From the NCBI GenBank assembly GCA_014360895.1, contig JACIWQ010000009.1:1-50663 (forward strand): a DNA stretch of 50,663 nt. Reading direction: 5' to 3'. Both the position numbers and the translations under genes were made by a program. Under the pieces are notes generated by a model. It was given only the letters and a program-made list of their open reading frames with translations, did no database searches and was not told where the DNA came from. This DNA is from Thermoflexales bacterium (GTDB lineage: Bacteria > Chloroflexota > Anaerolineae > B4-G1 > DUEL01). Below are positions 31,811 to 41,096 of the stretch, piece by piece (within the stretch, counting starts at the first letter, position 1; every line of letters begins with the position of its first letter).

Positions 31811-32502
31811 CCGACCGAATTCGCCGCATTCATCAGCGATTGGTAGCAGAGTACGGTGAGCCGCAATGGACGCCGCGCGACCCGCTGGCGGTCCTGGTCT
31901 CCACCATCCTCTCCCAGAACACCAACGACCTTAATCGGGACCGGGCATACGCGCGGTTGCGGGAGCGGTTCCCCACCTGGGAGGCCGTCCGGGACGCCCC
32001 GCTGGAAGAACTGGTGACGGCGATCCGTCCGGCGGGACTGGCGCCCACCAAAGCCCCGCGCATCCAGGAGACGCTGCGGCGCATCGGGGCCGAACGGGGC
32101 CGGTTCTCCCTGGATTTTCTGGCCGAACTGCCGCTGGAGGCAGCGCGGGCCTGGCTCCTCTCCATCCCCGGCATCGGCCCCAAGACGGCGGCCATCGTTC
32201 TCCTCTTCGCCTTTGGCCGCCCCGCCTTCCCCGTGGATACCCACATCCATCGGGTATCCCGACGGCTGGGACTGATCCCCGCGCGGGCCACCCGGGAGCA
32301 GGCCCATACGCTCCTGGAGGAACTCATCCCCCCCGAACTCTACTACCCCCTGCACCTGAACCTCATCGCGCTGGGGCGGGACGTCTGTCACCCCCGCAAC
32401 CCAGAATGCAACCGCTGCGCCCTGCGGGACGAGTGCGATTTCTATCGCCAGAGGCAGGCGGAACCCTATGGCTCTGCACCTGATCCTCATCCGTCACGCT
32501 GA
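31807..32502 (+). CDS. nth: Endonuclease III-like DNA glycosylase
   Basis: 231 residues. The helix-hairpin-helix LLSIPGIGPKTAA contains the catalytic Lys, VDTHIHRVSRRLG the catalytic Asp. A C-x6-C-x2-C-x5-C cluster loop lies near the C-terminus (CHPRNPECNRCALRDEC). Base-excision repair of oxidised pyrimidines. It overlaps the next gene by 35 bp. Confidence 0.9.
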   Translation: MTDRIRRIHQRLVAEYGEPQWTPRDPLAVLVSTILSQNTNDLNRDRAYARLRERFPTWEAVRDAPLEELVTAIRPAGLAPTKAPRIQETLRRIGAERGRFSLDFLAELPLEAARAWLLSIPGIGPKTAAIVLLFAFGRPAFPVDTHIHRVSRRLGLIPARATREQAHTLLEELIPPELYYPLHLNLIALGRDVCHPRNPECNRCALRDECDFYRQRQAEPYGSAPDPHPSR

Positions 32503-33091
32503 GACCGCTGCCAACGTCCAGAAACGCTGGGTGGGGTGGAACGACACCCCGCTGACCGAACGGGGGGAGGCCCAGGCGGAGGCCGTCGCCCGCCGCCTGG
32601 CGAACGAAGTGAGCGACGCCGTCGCCCTCTACACCAGCCCGCTCCCCCGCGCCCGCCGGACGGCGGAGGCCATCGGGCAGGCGCTGGGGCTGGACCCCGT
32701 CCCGCTGGACGGCCTGCGGGAAATCAACTTCGGCGATATGGACGGGGTGACACTGGAGGAAATGAAGACCCATTACCCCGACCTCTACGAGCGCTGGCGG
32801 GACCGGACGGACGTGGAGTTCGCCTGGCCCGGGGGCGAGCGCCGCTCCGATTTCTTCCGCCGGGTCATCGCGACCTGCGACGACATCCTCTCCCGCCACC
32901 GGCAGGGCACCGTCCTCATCGTGGCCCATGGCGGGACCCTGCGGGCGATGCTGGCCCACCTGCTCCCGGAGCGGATGAGCCAGTGGTGGGGGTACGAACT
33001 GACCCACTGCGCCGTCACGCGGATTTCGGTGGAGGACGGTCGGGCCTCCCTGCTGGCCCTCAACGATACCGCCCACCTCCCCTCTTTCTGA
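32468..33091 (+). CDS. Histidine phosphatase (phosphoglycerate-mutase superfamily)
   Basis: 207 residues. LIRHAETAAN carries the phosphoryl-accepting His; VAHGGTLRAML carries the second catalytic His. Substrate not evident; CobC, Gpm-like or nucleotide phosphatases share the fold. It is translationally coupled to nth by overlap. Confidence 0.9.
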   Translation: MALHLILIRHAETAANVQKRWVGWNDTPLTERGEAQAEAVARRLANEVSDAVALYTSPLPRARRTAEAIGQALGLDPVPLDGLREINFGDMDGVTLEEMKTHYPDLYERWRDRTDVEFAWPGGERRSDFFRRVIATCDDILSRHRQGTVLIVAHGGTLRAMLAHLLPERMSQWWGYELTHCAVTRISVEDGRASLLALNDTAHLPSF

Positions 33092-33156
33092 GAGACGGAC
33101 CCCCCTCATCCGGTCCCCTTCGCGGCCAACAGCGGCCCCTTTTCCCTTTCTCAGCC

Positions 33157-33199
33157 TTGACAACTGTCGCGGCCTGTGATATAATATGACCAGTCATAT
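33157..33199 (+). promoter_or_regulatory. Consensus promoter with PadR operator
   Basis: TTGACA (33157-33162) and TATAAT (33180-33185) with a 17-bp spacer, a perfect consensus. An inverted repeat ATATGAC-CA-GTCATAT at 33184-33199 overlaps the -10 and the start region. This is where a PadR repressor encoded by the first gene would block transcription. Confidence 0.9.
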
Positions 33200-33231
33200 A
33201 TAGGATGAGTCAAACATAAACGGGAGGCGCG

Positions 33232-33783
33232 ATGTCCCTGGAGCATGCCATTCTCGGTTTCCTGAACTACGCCCCGATGACGGGCTACGACCTGAAGAAG
33301 GCCTTTGACACCTCCGTCCGCCATTTCTGGCCCGCCGACCAGGCCCAAATCTACCGCACGCTGAAGGACCTGGCCCGCCGGGGTTGGGTGACGGTGGAGG
33401 TCGTCCCGCAGGAAGACCGGCCCAACCGCAAGGTCTACCACATCACCGACGCCGGGCGGGAGGAACTGCGCCGCTGGCTGCGCACCCCCACCGACCCGGA
33501 GGACCCCCGCGTCCCCCTGCTGGTCAAGGTCTTCTTCGCCGGGGGACTGACCAACGAGGAGGCCGTCGCTCTGCTGGAGGCCTACGCCGCCGGCCTCCGG
33601 GCCCGGCTGGAGGAATATGCCCGGGTCCCGCAACAGGCCGCCCATTACGCCGAGGCGATCCGATCCCCCCGCGAGGTCTTCTTCTGGACCCTCACGCTGG
33701 ACTACGGCGTCCGGCTCACCCGCGCCGCGCTGGAGTGGGCGGAAGAAGCGATCCGCAATATCCACAACCAGGAGGAATCATGA
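33232..33783 (+). CDS. PadR-family transcriptional regulator
   Basis: 183 residues. The N-terminal winged helix (LEHAILGFLNYAPMTGYDLKK, in part) and the C-terminal dimerisation helices with VR/PQQAAHYAE fit the long (Vir-like) PadR class. GGGAGG precedes the ATG. Its stop overlaps the next start (ATGA). It probably represses its own operon through the palindrome at 33184-33199 until a small ligand binds. Confidence 0.9.
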   Translation: MSLEHAILGFLNYAPMTGYDLKKAFDTSVRHFWPADQAQIYRTLKDLARRGWVTVEVVPQEDRPNRKVYHITDAGREELRRWLRTPTDPEDPRVPLLVKVFFAGGLTNEEAVALLEAYAAGLRARLEEYARVPQQAAHYAEAIRSPREVFFWTLTLDYGVRLTRAALEWAEEAIRNIHNQEES

Positions 33784-35312
33784 CCACTGACGCGACCCGC
33801 TCCGTCATCATCATCGGCGCCGGCATCGCCGGCCTCTCCGCCGGATGCTATGCCCGGATGAATGGCTACCGCACCCACATCTTTGAGATGCACACCCAGC
33901 CCGGCGGACTCTGCACGTCCTGGTCGCGCAAGGGCTATACCATAGACGGCTGCATCCACTGGCTCGTCGGCTCCTCCCCCTCCTCGCCGTTCTACCCGCT
34001 CTGGGAGGAGGTGGGCGCCGTCCAGGGAAAAGAGTTCCTCTACGCCGACGAATATGCCCGCTACGAGACCGAAGACGGGCGGACCCTCCGGTTCCCGACC
34101 CACCTGGACGCGCTGGAGGAGCACTGGCTGGAATTTGCCCCGGAGGACGCCGGCCCCATCCGGGAGTTCGTCTCGGCCGCCCGCCGACTCCTCGGGTTCC
34201 ACCAGCCGCTGGGCAAACCGCCGGAACTCTACGGCCCCACGGACGGCCTCCGGATGTTGCGCCAGATGGCCCCGTATATGGGCCTGATGCGCCGCTGGTC
34301 GGCTCTGTCCATCGCCGATTTCGCCGCCCGCCTGAAGAACGACGCGCTGCGCGACCTCGTCCTGCGGGCCTGGTATCCGGAGTTCAGCCTCTTCTTCCTC
34401 CTCGTCACGCTGGTCTGGCTGCACCGTCGGGAGGCCGGGTACCCGGTCGGCGGCTCGCTGGCGTTCGCCCGAAGCATAGAGCAGCGCTACCGGGACCTGG
34501 GCGGCGAGATTACCTACCGCGCCCGCGTGCGCCGCATCCTGGTCCGGGACGACCGGGCCGTCGGGGTGGAGTTGGAGGACGGGAGCCAGCACTTTGCCGA
34601 TGCCGTCATCTCCGCCGCCGACGGCTACACCACCATCTTCGGGATGCTGGAGGGACTGTACCTGAACGACCGGATCCGCCGTCTCTACGAGATGCCCCTC
34701 TTCCCGCCGCTGGTGCAGGTCTCCCTCGGCGTCCGCCGGACCTTTGAGGACGTGCCGCATCTCATCGCCGGGCTGGATATTCCCCTCAAATCCCCGGTCC
34801 GGGTAGGAGGGCGAGAGGAACGGAGGCTAACGGTCCATCCCTATTCCTTTGACCCGACTCTGGCTCCGCCGGGCAAAACCGTGGTGGTCGTGCTCTTCAG
34901 CGCGGACTATGACTACTGGCGGCGGCTCCACGAGACGCCCGAACAGTACCGGGCGGAGAAGGAGCGGGTGGCCGAACAGGTGGTGGCAGCGCTGGAGGAA
35001 CGGTTCCCGGGCCTCTCCGCGCAGGTGGAGATGTGGGATGTCGCCACGCCGGTGACCTACGAGCGCTACACCGGCAACTGGCGGGCATCCTTTGAGGGTT
35101 GGCTGCTGACGCCTCAAAACGTGCGCGTACAGGTGCCCCGCACCCTCCCCGGCCTGCGGAACTTCTACATGGCCGGCCACTGGACGATGCCCGGCGGCGG
35201 CCTGCCCACCGCGCTCCTCACCGCCCGCTGGGCCGTCCAGGTGATGTGCCACCACGACGGTCAGGAGTTCAGAACACAACGGCCTACGGAACACGCAATA
35301 CGGAGTACTTGA
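33780..35312 (+). CDS. CrtI-like FAD-dependent oxidoreductase
   Basis: 510 residues. GAGIAGLSAG at the N-terminus is the Rossmann FAD loop; the C-terminal AGHWTMPGGGLPTAL is the phytoene desaturase/carotene isomerase signature. The substrate is likely a polyisoprenoid or other lipid, but no carotenoid genes are nearby. The end (TEHAIRST) comes from a TACGGAACACGCAATACGG repeat. Same PadR operon. Confidence 0.85.
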   Translation: MTTDATRSVIIIGAGIAGLSAGCYARMNGYRTHIFEMHTQPGGLCTSWSRKGYTIDGCIHWLVGSSPSSPFYPLWEEVGAVQGKEFLYADEYARYETEDGRTLRFPTHLDALEEHWLEFAPEDAGPIREFVSAARRLLGFHQPLGKPPELYGPTDGLRMLRQMAPYMGLMRRWSALSIADFAARLKNDALRDLVLRAWYPEFSLFFLLVTLVWLHRREAGYPVGGSLAFARSIEQRYRDLGGEITYRARVRRILVRDDRAVGVELEDGSQHFADAVISAADGYTTIFGMLEGLYLNDRIRRLYEMPLFPPLVQVSLGVRRTFEDVPHLIAGLDIPLKSPVRVGGREERRLTVHPYSFDPTLAPPGKTVVVVLFSADYDYWRRLHETPEQYRAEKERVAEQVVAALEERFPGLSAQVEMWDVATPVTYERYTGNWRASFEGWLLTPQNVRVQVPRTLPGLRNFYMAGHWTMPGGGLPTALLTARWAVQVMCHHDGQEFRTQRPTEHAIRST

Positions 35313-35324
35313 GGAGGTACCCCA

Positions 35325-37091
35325 ATGTACATTCTCGCCATTAACGGGAGCCCGCGCGGCCGCCGGAGCAACACCGACCGCATCCTCCAGCCCTTCCTGG
35401 AGGGAGCCCGCGCGGCCGGCGCGCAGACGGAGACCGTCTACCTGGCCGACCTGAAGATCAACCCCTGCCTGGGGTGCTTCACCTGCTGGACGAAGACCCC
35501 CGGCGTCTGCGTCCACAAGGACGATATGGCGGACCTGCTCCCCAAACTCCGCCGGGCCGACGTCGTCGTCTACGCCACGCCCCTCTACGTCTTCACCGTC
35601 AGCGGGCTGATGAAGGATTTTATGGACCGGCACCTGCCCAACCTGGACCCGCACATCGTCCGACGGGGGGAGCATTTCCTGCACCCGCCCCGCCACGACG
35701 ACGGGCCGGCTCTCCAGAAAATCGTCCTCATCTCCAACTGCGGCTTCCCGGAACGGGCGCACTTCTCCGGACTGGTGGAGACTTTCCGCTGCTTCACCGT
35801 CAACCCCGACACCGAACTGGCGGCGACCATCCTCTGCGCCGGGGGCGAACTTCTGGCTCAGGAGGCCCTGCGGGAGAGCTTGCGGTGGTACACCGATGCC
35901 GCCCGCAGGGCCGGGGAGGAACTGGTCCGCTACGGGCGCGTCCTGCCGGAGACCCAGGCCGTCCTGGATACCCCTCTGGCGGAGCCGGAGGTCTACGCGA
36001 ATATGGCCAACCTGTGGTGGGATAGCCAGATCGGAGCGTCGGCCCGCCGCCCGGCGGGGGGCAAGGGCGAAGCGCCGCCCCCGCCGGAGGATTCCCTCTC
36101 CCCGCCCGTTCTCCTCCCCGCCGGAGGGCCGGGGCAGGGCCCCCGGACCTGCCGGGAGGCCGTCCTGGGGATGGCGACGGTCTTCAACCCCGCGGCAGCC
36201 GGAGACCTGCGGGCCGACATCCAGTTCGTCGTCGCCGGGGAGGAGCCGGGGCACTACGTCCTGCGCATCCGGGACGGCCGCTGCACGGCCCACGAGGGCA
36301 CCGTCTCCCGACCGACGCTCACCATTCACACCCCGGCGGACGTCTGGCTGAAGATTGCCCGGAACGAGTTGAGCGGGCAGGCCGCCTACGTGAAGGGGAT
36401 GTACCGGGTGGAGGGGGACTTCGGCCTGTTGTTGCGGCTGGGGAGTCTCTTCTCCGGGCCGGAGGGACCGCAGGCGCCGCCGGAGCCCGTCGCGCCTTCG
36501 CCGCCCCCGGAGGAGACCGTCCAGCGGGGCCCCATCCGCCTGCCCGGCATGGCCTGGCTGACGGTGGCCTTTATCCCCTGGATCGTCCACTGGGCGACAA
36601 TGGACATCCCCGACGTCGGCCCCTGGGTCAGCCTGGGGGGGCCGCTGCTGCTGGGGGCGCTCATCTGGGGGTACCGGCAGCTCTTCGCCCGCCCCACCTG
36701 GATGGAGACGGGGACGCCCTTATACTTCGCGCTGGCCGGTCTGGCGACGCTGTTGGGAAGCCGGTTCTTCACCGATTACGGGGACGTCCTGGGGTATCTG
36801 ACGCTGGCGGGTATCTGGCTGGGGACGCTGGCTGCCGAGCGACCGTTTACCGCGGAGTACTCCAAATGGTCGTATCCGCCTGCCCTCTGGAACCTGCCCG
36901 TCTTTCTCCGGACCAATGCCATTATCACCACGGCGTGGGGGTGGGTCTACCTGCTGATGGCCGCTCTGGCGCTGGCGGGGCACGCGCGGCCGGAGCAGGC
37001 GCTGCTGTGGGTAGTGGTCCGCAACCTGCTCCTGATCCCGGCCTTCGCCTTCACCGCCTGGTTTCAGAAATGGTACCCGGCGCGGGGATAG
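35325..37091 (+). CDS. Flavodoxin-like / SCP2 / membrane fusion protein
   Basis: 588 residues in three parts. Residues 1-200 are an NADPH-dependent FMN reductase-type flavodoxin fold (INGSPRGRRSNT phosphate loop, PCLGCFTCW, YVFTVSGLMKDFMDR). After a Pro-rich linker, about 275-390 matches an SCP2 sterol-carrier fold (FVVAGEEPGHYVLRI, WLKIARNELSGQAAYV). Residues 420-588 hold five or six membrane helices. The set suggests electron transfer to a lipid substrate at the membrane, working with the CrtI-like gene upstream. GGAGGT precedes the ATG. I know of no standard name. Confidence 0.75.
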   Translation: MYILAINGSPRGRRSNTDRILQPFLEGARAAGAQTETVYLADLKINPCLGCFTCWTKTPGVCVHKDDMADLLPKLRRADVVVYATPLYVFTVSGLMKDFMDRHLPNLDPHIVRRGEHFLHPPRHDDGPALQKIVLISNCGFPERAHFSGLVETFRCFTVNPDTELAATILCAGGELLAQEALRESLRWYTDAARRAGEELVRYGRVLPETQAVLDTPLAEPEVYANMANLWWDSQIGASARRPAGGKGEAPPPPEDSLSPPVLLPAGGPGQGPRTCREAVLGMATVFNPAAAGDLRADIQFVVAGEEPGHYVLRIRDGRCTAHEGTVSRPTLTIHTPADVWLKIARNELSGQAAYVKGMYRVEGDFGLLLRLGSLFSGPEGPQAPPEPVAPSPPPEETVQRGPIRLPGMAWLTVAFIPWIVHWATMDIPDVGPWVSLGGPLLLGALIWGYRQLFARPTWMETGTPLYFALAGLATLLGSRFFTDYGDVLGYLTLAGIWLGTLAAERPFTAEYSKWSYPPALWNLPVFLRTNAIITTAWGWVYLLMAALALAGHARPEQALLWVVVRNLLLIPAFAFTAWFQKWYPARG

Positions 37092-37135
37092 GGGGAGGCC
37101 CGAGGAGGGCGGCGCGCTCCCCGCAAGCTCCGCGA

Positions 37136-37352
37136 GGGTCATTGCGAGCCCGGATTCGGTGACCGTCACCTTGCGTCATTGCGAGCCGCCCGTCAGGGCG
37201 GCGAAGCAATCTCCCTGTCGCTTCTGGAGATTGCTTCGGGCGCTACGCACCCTCGCAATGACCCTTCGGGCGCTACGCACCCTCGCAATGACCCTTCGGG
37301 CGCTACGCACCCTCGCAATGACCCTTCGGGCGCTGTGCGCCCTCGCCATGAC
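37136..37352. repeat. GTCATTGCGAGCC block with 30-bp tandem
   Basis: In the 426-bp gap 37092-37517. A GTCATTGCGAGCC/GAAGCAATCTCC module is followed by a 30-bp unit (CTTCGGGCGCTACGCACCCT plus ten bases) repeated three times and a fourth diverged copy. Same family as 16550-16843. The rest of the gap holds a GTACCCAGACCGGCC piece and the terminator hairpin below. No gene seen. Confidence 0.88.
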
Positions 37353-37450
37353 CTCTTCCGTCGCAGCGCAATTCGCCTGTACCCAGACCGGCCTGCGGCC
37401 TATGCTGTGGTAGCGCGGACCCGACGAATGGGGACAAACCCCCAAAAGGC

Positions 37451-37493
37451 GCAGAGAGCGCAGGGGCTTGTCGGGTCTCCCTGCGCTCTCTGC
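37451..37493 (-). terminator. Ribosomal-operon terminator-like hairpin
   Basis: GCAGAGAGCGCAGGG (37451-37465) pairs perfectly over 15 bp with 37479-37493. On the minus strand it follows rplL and is followed by a short TTTT. It is built from the same sequence as the intergenic GCGCTCTCTGCGTCC repeat. Confidence 0.6.
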
Positions 37494-37517
37494 ATCCTTT
37501 GCCGTTGCCAAAGCGGA

Positions 37518-37901
37518 TTACTTGATCTCTACTTTGGCGCCGACCGCTTCCAGTTCCGCCTTAGCGCTCTCCGCCGCTTCCTTCGGGACGGACTCCAGCA
37601 CCGTCGCCGGCGCGCTCTCCACCAGGTCTTTAGCTTCCTTGAGGCCCAGGTTGGTCAGTTTCCGCACCACCTTGATGACCTCAATTTTCTTCTCGCCGAC
37701 CTCTTTGAGCACGACGGTGAACTCGGTCTTCTCCTCCACCGGTTCGGCGGGAGCCGTCGTGGCGGCGGTGGGCATCGCGGCAACCGCCACCGGAGCGGCA
37801 GCCGTCACGCCCAGTTTCTCCTCCAGCATCTTCACCAGTTCGGCGGCTTCCAGGAGCGTCAGTTGACTGATCTCCTCCACCAGTTTCTGCAAATCGGCCA
37901 T
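37518..37901 (-). CDS. rplL: 50S ribosomal protein L7/L12
   Basis: 127 residues. The N-terminal dimerisation helix, Ala-rich hinge ([18 protein letters not shown]) and C-terminal GTPase-factor-binding domain ([26 protein letters not shown], in part) are intact. Forms the ribosomal stalk with L10. Preceded by AGGAGGTAAGG. Confidence 0.97.
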   Translation of the reverse strand: MADLQKLVEEISQLTLLEAAELVKMLEEKLGVTAAAPVAVAAMPTAATTAPAEPVEEKTEFTVVLKEVGEKKIEVIKVVRKLTNLGLKEAKDLVESAPATVLESVPKEAAESAKAELEAVGAKVEIK

Positions 37902-37916
37902 TCCTTACCTCCTCAC

Positions 37917-37957
37917 ATTTTACGTTTCACGTTTCACGCTTCACGTTTCGCGTTTCG
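37917..37957. repeat. TTCACGTTTCAC intergenic repeat, copy 4
   Basis: A short array between rplJ and rplL. Confidence 0.75.
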
Positions 37958-38503
37958 CTACGCCGCCTGGGGGGCCGTCTTCCCCTCCAGTTTGTCCACA
38001 TACGCCTGCAGTACATTCAGCACCTGCCGGATTCCGCTGGCGACAACGCCGACCACTTGCGAGGCCGGGGCGTTCACCGCTCCCAGGACCTGGGCTAGGA
38101 TAACCTCCCGTGGCGGGAGATTGGCCAGTGCGTTGACCTGTGCGGCCGTAATGGGCGTCTTGCCCAGCAGGCCACCTTTGACGGCGAACTTCTCGTGCCC
38201 CTTCGCGAAGTCTTGGACGATTTTCGCCGCTGCGGGCACCTCGCCGTGGCAGAAGGCCACCGCCACCGGACCCTCCAGCCACTCCGGCGGCATGGTCAGC
38301 CCCATTTGCTGCAGGGCCAGGAGCAACAGCCGGTTCTTGACCACCTGGTACGTCGCCCCGGCGCCTCGCAGCGACCGGCGCAGTTCCTCCACCTCCGCCA
38401 CCCGCAGGCCCCGATAGTCGGTCAGGATGAGCCCCTGGCTCCCCTGCAGGTGCTCTAAGTACTGCTCCACCCGCTCTGCCTTCTTCGCTTTGCTGATGGC
38501 CAC
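37958..38503 (-). CDS. rplJ: 50S ribosomal protein L10
   Basis: 181 residues from GTG 38503, with AAGGAGGTGATG upstream. The N-terminal rRNA-binding domain (YRGLRVAEVEELRRSLRGAGA, in part) and C-terminal helix that carries L12 dimers (about 140-181) are visible. Expression is probably self-limited through the L10 leader. Confidence 0.96.
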   Translation of the reverse strand: MAISKAKKAERVEQYLEHLQGSQGLILTDYRGLRVAEVEELRRSLRGAGATYQVVKNRLLLLALQQMGLTMPPEWLEGPVAVAFCHGEVPAAAKIVQDFAKGHEKFAVKGGLLGKTPITAAQVNALANLPPREVILAQVLGAVNAPASQVVGVVASGIRQVLNVLQAYVDKLEGKTAPQAA

Positions 38504-38566
38504 CCGACATCACCTCCTTCCGTATCACGTTTCACGCTTCACGCTTCACGCATCACGCTTCACGTT

Positions 38567-38599
38567 AAAAAGAAACCCCCGCGCCAGCCGACGCGGGGG
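38567..38599 (-). terminator. L10 leader attenuator terminator
   Basis: CCCCCGCG (38592-38599 and pairing 38576-38583) forms a GC stem on the minus strand followed by TTTCTTTTT (38567-38575). It lies between the L10 leader and rplJ. Confidence 0.88.
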
Positions 38600-38708
38600 A
38601 GTCTTCCTCATCGGACATCCAATCAGCCCGATGAGGGAATGGACACGCTCTCCAGCCTCGGCAGGCAACTTTCAGCGCCCGTTGGCGCGCCTGCTGTCTT
38701 CGGCCTCA
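38600..38708 (-). ncRNA. Ribosomal protein L10 leader
   Basis: The minus strand carries GAAGACAGCAGGCGC, a variable arm, then CCTGCCGAGG, the core of the L10 leader that L10(L12)4 binds. A second stem CCTCATCGG/CCGATGAGG at 38606-38636 precedes the terminator. Together they should provide feedback attenuation of rplJL. Confidence 0.88.
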
Positions 38709-38795
38709 CTTTTCACGCTTCACGCTTCACGTTTCACGTTTCACGCATCACGTTTCACGCTTCACACGCTTCACGCATCACGTCTCGCGCCTCAC
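38706..38795. repeat. TTCACGTTTCAC intergenic repeat, copy 6
   Basis: The longest array of this family, between rplA and the L10 leader. It extends into the last codons of rplA. Another short array (38521-38565) is on the other side of the leader terminator. Confidence 0.8.
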
Positions 38796-39508
38796 GCCAC
38801 TTCCAGCGCCTGCACGGCCACCGGGTCCACCTTAATCCCCGGCCCCATAGAGGAGGCCAGGGTGACCTTACGGATATAGGTGCCTTTGGCGGCCGTAGGG
38901 CGGGCTTTTTTGACCGCGTCTATCGCGGCGGCCAGGTTCTCCAGCAGCGCCTGATTGGAGAAACTGACCCGTCCAATGGGGATATGCAGATTGGCCGTCT
39001 TATCCACGCGGAACTCGGCGCGGCCGGCCTTCGCCTCGGAAATCACCCGGGGCAGGTCTTCCGGCGGGACCACGGTGCCGGTCTTCGGGTTGGGCATTAG
39101 CCCGCGCGGGCCCAGGATACGGCCCAGGCGGCCCACCTTCCCCATCATATCCGGCACCGCGATGGCGACGTCAAAATCCGTCCAGCCGTCCTGAATCTTC
39201 TTGATCCCCTCGTCGTCGGAGATGACGTAATCCGCCCCGGCGGCTTCGGCGATGCGGGCGGCGTCGCCGGCCGCGAAGACCAGCACCCGCACTGTCTTGC
39301 CCAGGCCGTGGGGGAGCAGGACCACCCCCCGGACCTGCTGGTCCGCGTGGCGGGGGTCCACCCCCAAGCGGATGTGCAGGTCCACCGAGGCATCAAAGCC
39401 GGCGTATGAGGTCTCTTTGACCAGTTGGACCGCTTCCTGCGGCGAGTAGAGGCGGTTGCGGTCCACCTTCTTCAGTGCTTCCAGGTACTTCTTTCCTCGC
39501 TTCGGCAT
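38792..39508 (-). CDS. rplA: 50S ribosomal protein L1
   Basis: 238 residues, full length. [18 protein letters not shown] and the [18 protein letters not shown] (in part) C-terminus are signature. Binds 23S rRNA at the L1 stalk; in many bacteria also represses the rplKA mRNA. Confidence 0.97.
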   Translation of the reverse strand: MPKRGKKYLEALKKVDRNRLYSPQEAVQLVKETSYAGFDASVDLHIRLGVDPRHADQQVRGVVLLPHGLGKTVRVLVFAAGDAARIAEAAGADYVISDDEGIKKIQDGWTDFDVAIAVPDMMGKVGRLGRILGPRGLMPNPKTGTVVPPEDLPRVISEAKAGRAEFRVDKTANLHIPIGRVSFSNQALLENLAAAIDAVKKARPTAAKGTYIRKVTLASSMGPGIKVDPVAVQALEVA

Positions 39509-39556
39509 TTTCCCTCCTTGTGGTGATTGACGGGCATTGCCCTCCCACCGGGTCGG

Positions 39557-39985
39557 CTAATCCACGATTTCAATCCCCATACTGCGCGCCGTCCCCTCAA
39601 TCTGGCGCATCGCGCCCTCCAGGTCCACGGCGTTGAGGTCCCGCATCTTCATCTGGGCGATTTCCCGCAACTGGGCACGGGTGATGCGCCCCACCTTGCT
39701 GCGGTTCGGCTCCGAGGAGCCTTTCTCCACCCCGGCGGCCTTACGGAGCAGGTCCGGCGTGGGCGGCGTCTTCAGGACGAAGGTAAAGGAGCCGTCCTGG
39801 TAAATGGTGACTTCCGCCGGGACGATGTTGCCCGCCATAGACGCCGTGCGGGCGTTATATTCTTTACAGAATTGCATCAGGTTGATGCCGTGCTGGGCCA
39901 GCGCCGGCCCCACGGGCGGGGCCGGATTGGCCTTTCCGGCCTCAATCTGCAATTTCACCACGGCTTTGATTTTCTTCATTGGCAC
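39557..39985 (-). CDS. rplK: 50S ribosomal protein L11
   Basis: 142 residues. The N-terminal [25 protein letters not shown] (in part) and C-terminal RNA-binding domain are canonical. Stringent-response and factor-binding region of the ribosome. Confidence 0.97.
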   Translation of the reverse strand: MPMKKIKAVVKLQIEAGKANPAPPVGPALAQHGINLMQFCKEYNARTASMAGNIVPAEVTIYQDGSFTFVLKTPPTPDLLRKAAGVEKGSSEPNRSKVGRITRAQLREIAQMKMRDLNAVDLEGAMRQIEGTARSMGIEIVD

Positions 39986-40015
39986 TCTCCCACCGAATCT
40001 ACGATTTCCGATCTG

Positions 40016-40717
40016 CTACACTCGCTCCACCTGCAGAAAGTCCAGTTCCACCGGTGTATCCCGCCCGAAGAAGGAGACTAGGACCCGCACTTTGGTCCGC
40101 TCTTCGTCAATGGTATCCACGACGCCAATGAAATCGCGGAAGGGGCCGTCAATGATGCGCACCTTCTGGCCGGTCTTGTAGGTGACCTTGACCCGGGGCG
40201 CCTCGGCCTCCATCCGCTTCATAATCGCCTGCACCTCTTCCGGGCGCAGCGGTGTCGGACGGTTGCCCATCCCCACGAAACCGGTCACCCCGGGGGTGTT
40301 GCGGACCACCGACCAGGATTCATCGTCCAGAATCATCTGCACCAGGACGTAGCCGGGGAACACCCGGCGCTCCACGGTGCGCCGCTTGCCGTCCCTGACC
40401 TCAATCTCTTCCTCGGTCGGGATGACCACCTGGAAGATTTTATCCTGCATGCGCATCGTCTCAATGCGCTGCTCCAGGTTGTGTTTGACCTTGTTCTCGT
40501 AGCCGGAGTAGCAGTGGATGACATACCAGGCCCGTTCGTCCGTCGGCTCGGCGGTCGGGTCGGACGATGCACCGGCGCTCCCCGCGCCTTCGGCCGGAGC
40601 GGATGGGCCTGCATCGGGCGCGGAGAAACGGGAGCGCGGCCGCGACGGTCCCCCTGGGGACTCCGGGCGCTCCTGTGCCTCCTGTTCCGCTCCTTCCAGG
40701 CGGTCTTCCTGCTCCAT
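40016..40717 (-). CDS. nusG: Transcription antitermination protein NusG
   Basis: 233 residues. NGN domain starts at about residue 62 (AWYVIHCYSGYENKV), KOW motif in GPFRDFIGVVD. The first ~60 residues are an acidic, Pro/Ser-rich extension beyond the usual NusG length, probably disordered. Couples RNA polymerase to ribosome or Rho. Confidence 0.95.
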   Translation of the reverse strand: MEQEDRLEGAEQEAQERPESPGGPSRPRSRFSAPDAGPSAPAEGAGSAGASSDPTAEPTDERAWYVIHCYSGYENKVKHNLEQRIETMRMQDKIFQVVIPTEEEIEVRDGKRRTVERRVFPGYVLVQMILDDESWSVVRNTPGVTGFVGMGNRPTPLRPEEVQAIMKRMEAEAPRVKVTYKTGQKVRIIDGPFRDFIGVVDTIDEERTKVRVLVSFFGRDTPVELDFLQVERV

Positions 40718-40738
40718 CCCTTCACCTCTCCGTCGCCG

Positions 40739-41014
40739 CTACTCCTGCTGCCGTCCCAGGATGACCCCGACGACGATGCCTGCCACCAGGACGGCCAGGC
40801 CCATCGCGATCCGCCAGGGGTCGCTCTCTATGATGCCCCGTAGCCACCATGAAAAGAGCAGGTCCATCAGCCAGAGGAAAAGGGCCATGCTGACGGTGAC
40901 CACCAGGACAATGCGGGTCAGCCGCCAGGTCTCCTCTCGGGTGGGCCAGCGGACCCGTTTGACCTCCACCCGGGTCTCCCGGAAGTAGCGGACCAGTGCG
41001 TTTTCTTTCTTCAC
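40739..41014 (-). CDS. secE: Preprotein translocase subunit SecE
   Basis: 91 residues from GTG 41014, which has GGAGG ten bases upstream; the longer frame adds a non-native Arg/Asp-rich stretch. RYFRETRVEVKRVRWPTREE is the SecE amphipathic helix. Two hydrophobic segments follow (about 37-57 and 68-86), one more than in minimal SecE proteins. Confidence 0.88.
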   Translation of the reverse strand: MKKENALVRYFRETRVEVKRVRWPTREETWRLTRIVLVVTVSMALFLWLMDLLFSWWLRGIIESDPWRIAMGLAVLVAGIVVGVILGRQQE

Positions 41015-41096
41015 GATGAACCGTCCTCCGGCATGATCGGCTCGCGGCCTGTGTTGGTCCATCAGCGCAAGAGAACCGTGCGCCGCATCCGCCTAA

